Assembly: GCF_900105165.1 (NCBI RefSeq)
Contig: NZ_LT629740.1
Coordinates: forward strand, 4,960,001-5,024,000
Origin: Mucilaginibacter mallensis
GTDB taxonomy: Bacteria > Bacteroidota > Bacteroidia > Sphingobacteriales > Sphingobacteriaceae
Direction of reading: 5' to 3'
DNA: 64,000 nt
Shown here in pieces: positions 14,788 to 24,955 of this stretch. The notes beneath the pieces are model-generated. The model was not told where the DNA came from, did not search any database, and saw only the letters and a program-made list of their open reading frames with translations. The stretch's first letter is position 1; the number at the start of each line of letters is the position of its first letter. The translations under genes and the position numbers were made by a program.

Positions 14788-17676
14788 ATGAAAATACTTC
14801 TACAAAAAAAAAATTATCTAATATTATTCTTTTTACTCACCGGCTTTTACTTTTCGGCATCCGCGCAGATTGTTAAAGGGAACGTTACCGACGCAAAAAC
14901 TGCGGAAACGCTTGTTGGCGCTACTGTTCATATCGAAAATAACAGTTTCAAAGAGAATACTACAGTTAAACTGGATGGAGTTTATACATTTAAAAATGTA
15001 CCCGCCGGTGTCTACAAACTGCATATAAGCTTTGTAGGCTACAAAACAACCCAGGACTATACGGTTGAGGTAACCAAAGAAAAAACTGCCGTATTAAACA
15101 TTGCCATGGCTGATAATGCCACCGCCCTAACTGAAGTATCTATTACTGAACATGCAAGCAGGGGAAGCGAAAAATCAGCCAGGAATGATGAAAAGAATTC
15201 CAACAATACCATCAACGCAGTTTCAGCACAGGCAATTGCCATATCTCCGGATGTACTGGTATCAAACGTGCTTGCCCGCGTATCAGGTATATCTGTAGAC
15301 AGGAACAGTACCGGTGATGCGCAACACGTTATTATCCGCGGTATGGATAAACAATACAATACCACCTTAATAAACGGGATTAAGATCCCAAGCCCTGACA
15401 ACAAAAACAGGTATATACCACTGGATATTTTCCCGGCCGGATTGGTTGACAGGATTGATATTTACAAAACACTTACGCCGGATATGGAAGGCGATGCTAC
15501 CGGTGGTGTTGTAAACCTGGTAATGAAAACCGCTCCCGACAAATTAAAGATAGATGGTGAGTTTGGTACGGGTTACAGCCAGATATTTTTTGACCGCCCC
15601 TTTGCAAGTTTTGACCGCAGCACGGTAAACAGCAAAGCGCCAGGCGAAATAAACCCCGGAGGAATTGCAACACCAGCTGACTTCCCTTATCAAAACCTGT
15701 TAACTAAAACAGCAAACCCTGCTCCAAACTTAAATGCGAGCTTAACTATAGGTAACCGTTATTTGAACAATAAGCTGGGCGTGCTTTTCTCAGGAAGTTA
15801 TCAAAACCTATATCAGGGCCAAAACAGCTTTGCAGTATTGCAAACAAATACAGTAGGGCCGCCGGTAGCAGGTAGTAATCAAAACCAGGAAACTGCTTTT
15901 CAAAGTTCTTATAATCGCCAGTATTCAACCCAACTTCAACGCTTGGGAACTATAGCTTCTATCGATTATAAAATTGACTCGAATAACGTCATTAATTTAT
16001 TTGCCACTTACCTGGCATTAAACCAGTACAGGGTTCGTCAAACCCAGGATGATACTTATGGCGGCTACACCTACCAGGGCTATCGCGGTACTTTTTCTGT
16101 TGATAATTTAACCGAAACCAGGTCTGATCTTCAAAATATCGCTAATATAACTCTTAGTGGCAAGCATAAAATAAGTGATCCATTTTCATTTGAATGGACT
16201 ATTGCCGGCTCAGAGGCCCAACATAAACTACCCGATGATGCAGAGTTTGATACCCAATATGGCACAAGCCCAACATCAACAACAAGCCAGGCTACCGGCA
16301 ACCCGGCGGAACCCAATGTATCAGTTGCTGATGGCATAACCAACGGCCCTACACTAGTACAAAACGAATCGCGGATATGGATGCATAATACAGATAAGGA
16401 TATTTCAGCTTATTTAAACCTGCATTATAAAGTCAAGATATTTGGCCGCGAGGCGATATTTTCTGCCGGTGGCATGATAAGGCACAAAACACGTGACAAT
16501 TTTGTAGATAGCTACAATTTGCCTAATACAATAGTTAACGGTGTGCCTGAAACTTATACCACTATCCCTAACGCTAAATTCATTTTTATAGGTGCCGATA
16601 CTGTAAATGCAAAAGGATCATCAGCCACAGATCCGGGAGTTTACACTTTTACAGAAAATGTACAAGGGGTTTACGGTATGGTAAAATATTATATCAGTGA
16701 TAAACTGGATGTAATAGCCGGCTTAAGAGCTGAGCATACTTATCAATATTATATCTCTAATCTACCGGTAACCTTCCCGGGTAAAACAGCAACTATTACT
16801 TATACTGATTATTTGCCAAGCATTAATGTTAAATATAAGCTTACGGATGAAGATAATCAGGCATTAAGAGCAGCCTATTTTAAATCCATACTTCGCCCAG
16901 CCTTTGCTGATCTTATCCCCGCTTCGGACCCTACTGCGGATGAGAATTATTCTCATATGGGTAGCCCCTATCTGCAACATACCGTGATTAACAACTTTGA
17001 TTTAAGGTACGAGTTTTTCCCGGCTGTTTTTGATGAATTTATGTTGGGTGGCTTTTACAAACAGTTAATCAACCCTATTGAAACTGTGCTTCAGCAGTCA
17101 CAGGGCGGTGCAAGCTTATATTATGTACCAAACAATTTTGGCAATGCTCAGAATTATGGTCTGGAGTTGGAAGCCAAAAAATTCTTTGGCAATATAGGAG
17201 GCGAAATTAATTATACTTATACCAACTCTAAAATTACCACATTAAAAAGCGTTTCACTGGATGGCCAAATTACTCATGTTGATCAAACCAGGCCATTACA
17301 AGGGCAGGCAGCCAACATAGGCAATGCTTCGTTACTGTATAAGGACCTGAAACTTGGTTTAGATGGGCAGTTATCCTTATCCTATATTGGTGAGCGTATA
17401 CAGGCTGTATCAAACTATTACGGACTTGATACCTGGGAAAGGCCAACAACCTATCTTGATGCTTCTGCACAAAAGAAGATCGGCCATCACTTCATCGTAT
17501 ACGCTAAGGTCAATAACCTTTTGAACACACCTTACGAGTTGATCATTAAACAAAATAACACCTATAACTATACAGGCATAGCCAAATACCCGCACCAGGA
17601 AAGCGCTTCATACACTACTGTTGAGTATGATCAGTTTTACGCACGCTACAACCTGGGTGTTAAGTACAATTTTTAA
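14788..17676 (+). CDS. TonB-dependent receptor
   Basis: 962-aa outer-membrane transporter. ATG 14788 gives a clean signal peptide (MKILLQKKNYLILFF...SASAQ); an upstream in-frame ATG at 14728 would add 20 non-signal residues. There follow a carboxypeptidase-regulatory-like domain (about 30-110), a plug with NVLARVSGISVDRNS and IRGMDKQYNTTLING, and a beta-barrel ending LGVKYNF. It is a paralogue of the receptor at 1-1889. It has no SusD partner. A beta-helix lipoprotein, an EEP-fold lipoprotein and a phosphoesterase follow in the same direction, so it may import a product of their action such as phosphate esters or nucleotides. That assignment is inference. Confidence 0.93.
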   Translation: MKILLQKKNYLILFFLLTGFYFSASAQIVKGNVTDAKTAETLVGATVHIENNSFKENTTVKLDGVYTFKNVPAGVYKLHISFVGYKTTQDYTVEVTKEKTAVLNIAMADNATALTEVSITEHASRGSEKSARNDEKNSNNTINAVSAQAIAISPDVLVSNVLARVSGISVDRNSTGDAQHVIIRGMDKQYNTTLINGIKIPSPDNKNRYIPLDIFPAGLVDRIDIYKTLTPDMEGDATGGVVNLVMKTAPDKLKIDGEFGTGYSQIFFDRPFASFDRSTVNSKAPGEINPGGIATPADFPYQNLLTKTANPAPNLNASLTIGNRYLNNKLGVLFSGSYQNLYQGQNSFAVLQTNTVGPPVAGSNQNQETAFQSSYNRQYSTQLQRLGTIASIDYKIDSNNVINLFATYLALNQYRVRQTQDDTYGGYTYQGYRGTFSVDNLTETRSDLQNIANITLSGKHKISDPFSFEWTIAGSEAQHKLPDDAEFDTQYGTSPTSTTSQATGNPAEPNVSVADGITNGPTLVQNESRIWMHNTDKDISAYLNLHYKVKIFGREAIFSAGGMIRHKTRDNFVDSYNLPNTIVNGVPETYTTIPNAKFIFIGADTVNAKGSSATDPGVYTFTENVQGVYGMVKYYISDKLDVIAGLRAEHTYQYYISNLPVTFPGKTATITYTDYLPSINVKYKLTDEDNQALRAAYFKSILRPAFADLIPASDPTADENYSHMGSPYLQHTVINNFDLRYEFFPAVFDEFMLGGFYKQLINPIETVLQQSQGGASLYYVPNNFGNAQNYGLELEAKKFFGNIGGEINYTYTNSKITTLKSVSLDGQITHVDQTRPLQGQAANIGNASLLYKDLKLGLDGQLSLSYIGERIQAVSNYYGLDTWERPTTYLDASAQKKIGHHFIVYAKVNNLLNTPYELIIKQNNTYNYTGIAKYPHQESASYTTVEYDQFYARYNLGVKYNF

Positions 17677-17731
17677 AACCCAAAACAACAACTATAACAT
17701 TTAATTAAACACTATTCAGTTCATCATTTTT

Positions 17732-19174
17732 ATGAAAAAGTTACAAATTTTTACATTAGGAATATCGCTTTTAGCGCTTGCAGCGTGCAGCAAGAGCAGC
17801 GATAAAGCAGTGGTATCGGTACCACAAATCCAGATAGGTAAAGCAATTCCTAACACCGGGACTTTACCAGCAGGAACTTATAAAGGTACATTCCTTGCAA
17901 ACCAAACTTACACCATTGGTGGTGACATTACCATTAATGCCGGCGATACGCTTTTGATACAAAAAGGTGTTAAGCTTAACATGACCAACGGAGCAAACAT
18001 TATTGTAAACGGTGATTTGGTAAGTCTTGGTACAAAAGACGCGCCTGTAACTATTACCGATCCACGCAGGGTTAAAACAACAGGTTCTTCAACTGTAGGT
18101 CAGGATTCAGCTTACGTAGGTGGCTGGGGTGGTATATATGCCGGCCCAACCAGTAAACTGGTAGTACTTAAATGGACTCACCTTGATTTTGGTGGTGCTG
18201 CTTTAAAAGCGCTTCCTTTCCCTAACGCTAACTCATTAAAAGTTGGTGCCCAATACATTTTATACTTCATGAACCCTAACGGTGTTTTTATTATGGAGGA
18301 TTCATGGATGTATGGCTCACCTGATGATGCAACACGTTTTTATGGCGGTTTCTACAACATTATGAGAAACACTATGGAAAAATGCGGTAGCAATGGTGGT
18401 GACGGTTTCAATGCCAAAGGCAGTGCAATTGGTAACATGGCTTATAACTTAATTATAGGTGGTGCAACCAACGGTACAAAAACAGCAAGTGATGGTACTA
18501 CAGCCGGCGAATGCCAGTTTACTATGTATAACAACACTTATGTAAATGATGGTTTCAGAAACAATGGTGTTTACGGTGCAAGAAGCGGTTCAGTTGAAAT
18601 TGAGAACAACTCAAGAGCATTAGTATATAACAACCTTATTGTTAACTGTGATTTCGGCGTGCGTATAGCAGGTGGCCCGGGTGGTGCAAAGGTTTATTTG
18701 GCCGATACAACATACAATGCTTCTGACGCTATTACTAAAACTGCATACGGTTACAACTTCTATTATGCTGATAATGCTTCAATAGCTGGTCAGTTTGTAC
18801 CTACAAACGTAGCTCAGCCGGTTGTTACTCATCCACAAGCTACAGATATCCCTAACATGGCAGCTTTCTTAGGTGCATCATATACCTTTGGCTTAGTTTA
18901 TGACGGTAGTTCATTAGTTGGCAAAAACAATCCAATGTTTGTTAACTTCCCATTGCCTGCAGCTAACAATGCATGGGTTACCCAATGTTCAGTTGATAGC
19001 TATAACTTCCATTTACAAAGTGGCTCACCTGCTGCCAGTAAAGGAACAACTACAGCTTTCCAACCTATAACTACAGGTATACCTATCGATCCTAACTTTG
19101 GTTCAAGCGGTATAACATTGCCTGGAAAAGATATGGGTTGCTACCAGTTAAATGGTACAGGTAACCAACACTAA
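17732..19174 (+). CDS. right-handed beta-helix lipoprotein
   Basis: 480-aa lipoprotein. The lipobox LAAC puts the lipidated Cys at residue 19. From about residue 60 the sequence shows parallel beta-helix character: short repeated turns rich in N, G and V such as GGDITINAGDTLLI, NIIVNGDLVSLGT, VEIENNSRALVYNNLIVNCDFGVRI. No catalytic residue set is recognised. It lies 55 bp after the TonB receptor and probably works with it at the cell surface as a binding or scaffold protein. It ends in a perfect 14-bp terminator hairpin, so it may be made in larger amounts than the enzymes downstream. Confidence 0.85.
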   Translation: MKKLQIFTLGISLLALAACSKSSDKAVVSVPQIQIGKAIPNTGTLPAGTYKGTFLANQTYTIGGDITINAGDTLLIQKGVKLNMTNGANIIVNGDLVSLGTKDAPVTITDPRRVKTTGSSTVGQDSAYVGGWGGIYAGPTSKLVVLKWTHLDFGGAALKALPFPNANSLKVGAQYILYFMNPNGVFIMEDSWMYGSPDDATRFYGGFYNIMRNTMEKCGSNGGDGFNAKGSAIGNMAYNLIIGGATNGTKTASDGTTAGECQFTMYNNTYVNDGFRNNGVYGARSGSVEIENNSRALVYNNLIVNCDFGVRIAGGPGGAKVYLADTTYNASDAITKTAYGYNFYYADNASIAGQFVPTNVAQPVVTHPQATDIPNMAAFLGASYTFGLVYDGSSLVGKNNPMFVNFPLPAANNAWVTQCSVDSYNFHLQSGSPAASKGTTTAFQPITTGIPIDPNFGSSGITLPGKDMGCYQLNGTGNQH

Positions 19175-19191
19175 TATTTAAAAACATTGCA

Positions 19192-19223
19192 TAAAGGCAG
19201 TTACGTAATCGTAACTGCCTTTA
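19192..19223 (+). terminator. terminator after the beta-helix gene
   Basis: TAAAGGCAGTTACG (19192-19205) pairs perfectly with CGTAACTGCCTTTA (19210-19223) around a TAAT loop, followed by TTTATTA. It is a strong intra-operon terminator placed between the lipoprotein and the EEP enzyme. Confidence 0.65.
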
Positions 19224-19260
19224 TTTATTAAATCCCCTAACACATATACTGAATAACCGA

Positions 19261-20454
19261 ATGAAAGCAACATTATTAACCGTTTTAACAGCCGGGATAT
19301 TTCTATTCGCATCCTGCTCAAAATCAACGGCAACTAAGCCGGTTACCAAAACCGATACCACTACTACGGTAACACCTCCCCCGGTAACAACAAAGCCCGG
19401 GCCGCCGCTGGCAAATACTGTTGATAAAACCGACACCTTAAATGTTATGGCTTACAATGTATTAAGCTATGGCGATGATTGCCAGGGTACCACAACAGCA
19501 TTAAACGGTTATTTCAGAACAATTATTCAATACGCACAGCCCGATTTGATGAGTTGCGAAAAGATGAATGCTTTTGTCCCTACATCGGCCTTGCCGACTA
19601 ACCTTGCTGATAATATTACCGACAGCGTACTAAATACGGTGTTTCCCGGCCGTTATGCTTATGCAACCCCTACCGATGCAAGCGGCGGCAGTAACATGTC
19701 TGTACTGTTTTATAACAAACAGAAACTAACTTATGTAAAAACAGAGAGCCTGTATTTATATGCCACTGATTTTGATCTTTACAAATTATACTATAACGAC
19801 CCTAACTTAGCTATTACACACGATACCACTTATTTGTACGTAGTAGTAAACCATACCCAGTCAGGTACATCAAGCACTATACGCGATATGCAGGTATCGC
19901 ACTATATGGCTACTTTACGCGCTAAGTTTGCCTATTTCCCTAATCTCATTAACATGGGCGATTTTAACACCGCCAATAGTTATGAGGCCGGGTATCAAAA
20001 TATCATTACCTCAACTGATTCCACAAAACGCATGAGCGACCCTCCTTTCTATCCCGACCAAACGGTTAAATACCCGGCAGAGTGGGAAGATAATGCAGGA
20101 TCTTATGCCTCAGAATTGACAACAACAACCAGGGCACTTACAACTGTACCAAACTCATGCGGTACAGGCGGTGGGGCAAAATCCTGGTACGACCATATTT
20201 TTATTTCGCCATGGCTGGTTAAAGGCACAAATTACGTGACTTATGTACCTAACTCCTACAAAACCATTGGTAATGACGGGCACCGCATTGGTGTTGATAT
20301 TACCAGCCCAACGCCACAGGTAAATACATCAGCACCAGCCGCGGTTATTAACGCGCTGTTTCAATTTTCAAACAAATATCCTGTTACTATTAAGTTGCTG
20401 GTTAAGGCAAACAGAAATGCGTATAGTATTGCCGACCCGGTTGAAAAAAATTAA
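19261..20454 (+). CDS. endonuclease/exonuclease/phosphatase-fold lipoprotein
   Basis: 397-aa lipoprotein with lipidated Cys19 (lipobox FASC), then a Thr/Pro-rich linker (about 22-55). The EEP (DNase I-like) fold follows. NVMAYNVLSYG supplies the first active-site Asn, SCEKMNAF the metal-binding Glu, NMGDFNTANS the GDFN catalytic strand and GNDGHRIGVDI the final Asp-His pair; SWYDHIFIS lies just before. The usual SDH motif is replaced by DGH, but the catalytic His is retained. Possible substrates are nucleic acids, phospholipids or phosphate esters. It lies 12 bp before a secreted phosphoesterase, which suggests joint phosphorus release outside the cell. Confidence 0.85.
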   Translation: MKATLLTVLTAGIFLFASCSKSTATKPVTKTDTTTTVTPPPVTTKPGPPLANTVDKTDTLNVMAYNVLSYGDDCQGTTTALNGYFRTIIQYAQPDLMSCEKMNAFVPTSALPTNLADNITDSVLNTVFPGRYAYATPTDASGGSNMSVLFYNKQKLTYVKTESLYLYATDFDLYKLYYNDPNLAITHDTTYLYVVVNHTQSGTSSTIRDMQVSHYMATLRAKFAYFPNLINMGDFNTANSYEAGYQNIITSTDSTKRMSDPPFYPDQTVKYPAEWEDNAGSYASELTTTTRALTTVPNSCGTGGGAKSWYDHIFISPWLVKGTNYVTYVPNSYKTIGNDGHRIGVDITSPTPQVNTSAPAAVINALFQFSNKYPVTIKLLVKANRNAYSIADPVEKN

Positions 20455-20465
20455 CATATTTAAAA

Positions 20466-21632
20466 ATGAGTCATACTTGTAAAAAGCTTTTTAAAGCCAT
20501 CTTTATTGCCGCTGTTTTGTTAAACGGCCCTGAATTGGCGCATGCCCAGGTTGTGCAAATGATCTTTACTTCGGATGCGCATTATGGCATAACCCGTGCA
20601 AAATTCAGGGGCGATACTGCCGTTAGCGGTCATACCGTAAATGCTGCAATGGTGAAGCAAATGAATACACTACCCTCACTCACCCTCCCTGCCGATGGCG
20701 GGGTTAATGCCGGTAATGTAACAGGCGGAATAGATTATGTAATTGAAGGCGGCGATATTGCCAACCGTATGGAGGCACCTATACAAAGCGCGGCAGCATC
20801 ATGGGATCAATTTAAAACGGATTACATGGGCAGCCTGCATGTAACCGGGCACAATGGCAAACCTGCCCAATTATTGATGGTACCAGGCAATCATGATATT
20901 TCAAACGCTATTGGTTTTCCCACACCTTTGGAGCCCTTAACCGATCCAACATCAATGGTTGGCATTTATAACCTGATGCTTAAGCCGCAAACACCTATGA
21001 CCAATGAGGCTTATGATTTCACGAAGGATAAGATCAATTACTCGCACAATATAGATGGCATACACTTTATGTTCATCACCCTATGGGCCGATTCAGCCGA
21101 GCGGATATGGATGCAGAAGGACCTGGATACCGTTGCCGCCAATACCCCGGTAATTATTTTTACCCATGATCAGCCTACCTGCGAATCAAAACACTTCACT
21201 AATCCCCTGCCGCCATATAACATGACGGCCGAAAATAAATTCCAGAACCTGGTTGCCGAGCATTACAAAGAAGGGAATATAGCATCAAAGGATGATGGAG
21301 CTACCAATATTGAACAGCGCGGCTTTGTGAAATTTATAAAGGCCCATCCAAACATTAAAGCATATTTCCACGGCAATAGCAACTGGAACCAGTTTTATGC
21401 TTATAAAGGCCCGGATAACGACATAAGCCTGAATACTTTCAGGGTTGATTCACCTATGAAAGGCGCTTACTCAGCCAAGGACGAAACATTGCAATCATTC
21501 CAGTTAATATCGCTGAATGCTAAAAAACAGATCCTGACCGTAAGGGAGTGTTTGTGGAATACAAACCCAACAGATCCGGCACAGAAAATAGTTTTTGGCA
21601 AAAGCGCTACTGTATCGCTAAAGGTTAATTAG
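20466..21632 (+). CDS. secreted calcineurin-like metallophosphoesterase
   Basis: 388-aa exported phosphoesterase; a signal peptide ends near residue 27 (ELAHAQ). Metallophosphoesterase motifs appear in order: FTSDAHYG (Asp37, His39), EGGDIANR, MVPGNHDIS, IIFTHDQPT and FHGNSNWN, which together form a dinuclear metal site. It is the last gene of the receptor/beta-helix/EEP operon. Its last 8 bases overlap the end of the convergent outer-membrane gene at 21625, leaving no room for a separate terminator. The substrate could be a phosphodiester or monoester; sequence alone cannot tell. Confidence 0.88.
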   Translation: MSHTCKKLFKAIFIAAVLLNGPELAHAQVVQMIFTSDAHYGITRAKFRGDTAVSGHTVNAAMVKQMNTLPSLTLPADGGVNAGNVTGGIDYVIEGGDIANRMEAPIQSAAASWDQFKTDYMGSLHVTGHNGKPAQLLMVPGNHDISNAIGFPTPLEPLTDPTSMVGIYNLMLKPQTPMTNEAYDFTKDKINYSHNIDGIHFMFITLWADSAERIWMQKDLDTVAANTPVIIFTHDQPTCESKHFTNPLPPYNMTAENKFQNLVAEHYKEGNIASKDDGATNIEQRGFVKFIKAHPNIKAYFHGNSNWNQFYAYKGPDNDISLNTFRVDSPMKGAYSAKDETLQSFQLISLNAKKQILTVRECLWNTNPTDPAQKIVFGKSATVSLKVN

Positions 21633-24081
21633 CCTCTGGCGGTACATCCTGGTTGCTGTCTTTCTCTTTATCCTTTTTAAATTCGAGCTTGCCAAATTTG
21701 TAATTCAGGCTTATACCAAACGATTGTAAAGGGATCTCGCGGGTTGATATCTGGTTAAAGTTGGCACCTGTAGTAGTAGCTGTTTGGCTCACATACTTGT
21801 TAAACGGATTGGCCGCAGTTAAACCTATACTGGCATTTTTGTTAAGGAACTGTTTACGTACCGCCAGGTTATAAAACCCGAAACCCGGATTAGTGCCCTG
21901 TATGGTTCTTTGTGATGATCGGTAATTACCAAAAACTTCAGCAATAAAGTTATGCCCAAAATCATAAGAAGCATTCAGGTTAACCCTGTATATAACCCCG
22001 CTTACCTGCGGGCTGCCGGGGTTATTTGATATCCTGTCGGCAACAAACATGTTTGAGCGCAGGCTGAATTTTCCTGTAACGGGTACTGAAACATATAAGT
22101 TAACACCTTCATTTTTTTCGGACCCGATATTGTATCGTTGGGTAAGTGAAACATCGCTGTAGTCCGTACCATTAATAGCTAATGTAGGGTAATAAGTAGT
22201 GAATGATTGGATATCATTGGTATTATACCTATAGAATGCTGCTACATAAACATTAGTCCCCTGCTCAAATGATTTATTATAGCCTAATTCAAAATTATGG
22301 CCTATTTCCGGTTTTAGATTGGGGTTACCGGTGCTGATATTGTGCGGATCGCTGATATTATAAAAAGGGTTCAGACCGCCATAATCAGGGCGCTCAATAC
22401 GGTAGCTATAGCTAAATTTTATCGACTCCGTTCCATTAAGCTTATGCTGTATGGTAAACGATGGCGCTAAAGTGCCATAGTCGGGGATGCTTGTCCCCGG
22501 GAAATCAGCAGTAGTTGTTGTATACTCATAACGCAGCCCTGCATGGCCGTCTATAAAATCATTGAATAATGAAAACGTGCCCGATAAATAATAGGCAAAT
22601 ATATCGCGATGATAATTAAAGCTATAAGTTTGATTGGGATTGTTTACATACTCACCATCATTTAAAAGGGTATCGGTAACAACGCTGTTGCTGATGCCTT
22701 CTATAACTGCCTTGGCACCGGTTTCCAGTGTGAACTTTTTGCTGAACGGATTGGTATAATCTACTGATATATCGGTTTCCCTGTCCGTTCCAGGGTTTGT
22801 GCCCGACTGTCCCGATGCAGAATAGCCCCCTGACTGATAAGTCTGCACCTGCGAAAAATTATTACTGTTATTTCCAAAGCTTGATGTATACAATACATCC
22901 AGTTCCTCATCTTTTTTATCAAATGTCTTTTTATAGCTCAGGCTAACATCTGATGAATTGGCGCTGAAACGGCTGCTTGAATTACGCAGGCTGGGCAGAT
23001 ATAACGTTGTAGCCCCACTTGCATCAGTAGTTTCCTGCAACTGGCTGGTTGGGCCCTCACCATGATTACCAAAATGATTAAAGCCAAATGAACCGGTTAA
23101 CTCATCTTTTTTGCTGATGCTCCAATCAAAACTAATCCCTGATTGGTAACCACTCCTTTTAAACGCGCTGCTGCCACTTTGGATAAGGCGGCTTACATTA
23201 TTCGCGCTATCAACCGAGGTACGGTTAGTGGTGGTTTTGGTAGTGGAGTTAAGCTGCTCATTACCGCTGAAATAGGCGTTTACGCCGAAGTTGCCTTTTT
23301 TGGCGTTTAAATTAAATGAGCCATTCTCCAAACGTGTACCTGCCGAAAGGTTTACACTACCGTTTATCCCCTGTACATTGCTTTCCTTTAAAATAATATT
23401 AATGATACCGCCTGTTCCTGATGCATCATATTTTGCACCGGGGCTTGTTATTACCTCAATGCTCTTGATCTGGCTGGCAGGAATAGATTGCAGCGCATCG
23501 GCCAAACTCGCCCCGAAAATACTGGATGGCTTTCCGTTTATTAAAAACCTGATGTTTGAGTTACCCTGCAGCTCCACATTACCATCAATATCAACACTAA
23601 CCTGCGGAACTTTCTTCAGCACATCAAGCGCTACACCACCCTGCGCGGTTACATCATTTGCAGCGTTGTAAACCATTTTATCAATCTTATTTTCAACTAT
23701 TGGGGCCTTAGCGGTAATCACAACAGCCTGTAACTGGGTTTGTACCGGCACCAGTTTTACCTCGCCCAATGCAATAGTATTTGAGCCGCTGATAATAATA
23801 TGATCAATAACCTTTTTCTGGTAACCTATAAAGTCAATAGTTAGTTTATAGTTACCATCAGCCAGGTGATTTAAAGTAAAATTTCCTTTGGGGTCGGTAC
23901 TCATACCATTAAACGGATTTGCACTGCCATCTTTAAAAAGGCTAACAGTAGCGTAATCAACAGGGGTATTATTACTGGCATCAATAACTTTACCGCTAAT
24001 TTTACCTTTAGCAGTATTATTTTGAGCCCATACGTTTATAGAAAGTACAATTAAAAGGAATGAGAGAGCAATGTTGCGCAT
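21625..24081 (-). CDS. outer-membrane beta-barrel protein, TonB-receptor-like (OMP_b-brl_3 type)
   Basis: 818-aa outer-membrane protein. ATG 24081 is preferred because it gives a signal peptide (MRNIALSFLLIVLSINVWAQ); an in-frame ATG at 24219 would add 46 unlikely residues. A carboxypeptidase-regulatory-like domain (about 24-110) is followed by a plug-like region with LKKVPQVSVDIDGNVELQGNSNIRFLING split over adjacent strands, then a long barrel containing FSYSYRIERPDYGGLNPFYN. This class is common in Bacteroidota next to two-component genes, and here a response regulator/kinase pair starts divergently at 24278. The function is unknown; peptide or metal uptake or envelope sensing are possible. 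Confidence 0.88.
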   Translation of the reverse strand: MRNIALSFLLIVLSINVWAQNNTAKGKISGKVIDASNNTPVDYATVSLFKDGSANPFNGMSTDPKGNFTLNHLADGNYKLTIDFIGYQKKVIDHIIISGSNTIALGEVKLVPVQTQLQAVVITAKAPIVENKIDKMVYNAANDVTAQGGVALDVLKKVPQVSVDIDGNVELQGNSNIRFLINGKPSSIFGASLADALQSIPASQIKSIEVITSPGAKYDASGTGGIINIILKESNVQGINGSVNLSAGTRLENGSFNLNAKKGNFGVNAYFSGNEQLNSTTKTTTNRTSVDSANNVSRLIQSGSSAFKRSGYQSGISFDWSISKKDELTGSFGFNHFGNHGEGPTSQLQETTDASGATTLYLPSLRNSSSRFSANSSDVSLSYKKTFDKKDEELDVLYTSSFGNNSNNFSQVQTYQSGGYSASGQSGTNPGTDRETDISVDYTNPFSKKFTLETGAKAVIEGISNSVVTDTLLNDGEYVNNPNQTYSFNYHRDIFAYYLSGTFSLFNDFIDGHAGLRYEYTTTTADFPGTSIPDYGTLAPSFTIQHKLNGTESIKFSYSYRIERPDYGGLNPFYNISDPHNISTGNPNLKPEIGHNFELGYNKSFEQGTNVYVAAFYRYNTNDIQSFTTYYPTLAINGTDYSDVSLTQRYNIGSEKNEGVNLYVSVPVTGKFSLRSNMFVADRISNNPGSPQVSGVIYRVNLNASYDFGHNFIAEVFGNYRSSQRTIQGTNPGFGFYNLAVRKQFLNKNASIGLTAANPFNKYVSQTATTTGANFNQISTREIPLQSFGISLNYKFGKLEFKKDKEKDSNQDVPPEAN

Positions 24082-24256
24082 TATAATGATAATTTGAAAA
24101 ATCGATTTTGCGCCAAATGTGCTGTTTAACTTTGGATAAATTTTGTTGTAACACAATTGCAACAACTTAATTACAAACAAAAGATTATAAAATAATTGCA
24201 CCGGGATAATTTTCAGCATGTTGCTATTATTCCAGAAAATTTACAGTATTGAATGA

Positions 24257-24264
24257 TAACTTTG
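24257..24264 (+). promoter_or_regulatory. -7 promoter element for the second two-component pair
   Basis: TAACTTTG matches TAnnTTTG exactly and lies 13 bases before the TTG start at 24278. Spacing and layout are the same as at the paralogous operon (4051-4058). Confidence 0.6.
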
Positions 24265-24277
24265 TAAAAAAACTGCT

Positions 24278-24955
24278 TTGAAGATATTAATCATTGAAGA
24301 TGAGCAAGGTTTGCGTGAAAGTATTGAGGAGTACTTTACCGAGGCCGGCAATATTTGCGAAACCGCTGCCGATTACGCAACAGCTTTAACAAAAGTAAAC
24401 GTGTACCGTTATGATTGCATTTTGCTGGATATAACCTTACCCGGCGGCAATGGTATTGACCTCCTCAAGATCATTAAAGAACATAATTACACCGACGGTA
24501 TACTTATTATTTCAGCCAAAAACTCCCTCGATGATCGCCTGGAGGGTTTAGACCTTGGCGCCGATGATTACCTGGTAAAGCCTTTTCACCTATCGGAGTT
24601 AAAGGCAAGGGTAACCGCCATTATTCGCCGCAAATCATATAACGGCAGCAACATCCTCACTTTTAATGAAATTACCATTGATCTGTTGGGCAAAGAGGTA
24701 AAAGTAGGCAAACAAAGCATTAAATTTACCCGTAAAGAATTCGCGCTTTTGCTTTATTTTATAGCTAACAAAGGCAAGGTGGTTTCAAAAAATGCCATTG
24801 CCGAACATTTATGGGGCGATGGTGTGGATATGGCCGATAATTTTGATTTCATTTATTCGCATATAAAAAACATCCGGAAAAAATTGGTTGAAGCGGGTTC
24901 AAGGGATTATATACAGGCAGCTTATGGCATGGGCTATAAGTTTACGGAATCATGA
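24278..24955 (+). CDS. OmpR-family response regulator (TTG start)
   Basis: 225-aa response regulator, a close paralogue of the one at 3357-4037. Receiver domain with E7/D8, phospho-acceptor Asp51 (ILLDITLP) and DDYLVKPF; winged-helix domain from about residue 128, ending AAYGMGYKFTES. The start codon is TTG, as in the paralogue, and follows 13 bases after a consensus -7 element. The kinase gene overlaps its end by ATGA (24952-24955). It is divergent from the beta-barrel gene at 24081, the most likely local target, though this is inference. Confidence 0.93.
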   Translation: MKILIIEDEQGLRESIEEYFTEAGNICETAADYATALTKVNVYRYDCILLDITLPGGNGIDLLKIIKEHNYTDGILIISAKNSLDDRLEGLDLGADDYLVKPFHLSELKARVTAIIRRKSYNGSNILTFNEITIDLLGKEVKVGKQSIKFTRKEFALLLYFIANKGKVVSKNAIAEHLWGDGVDMADNFDFIYSHIKNIRKKLVEAGSRDYIQAAYGMGYKFTES

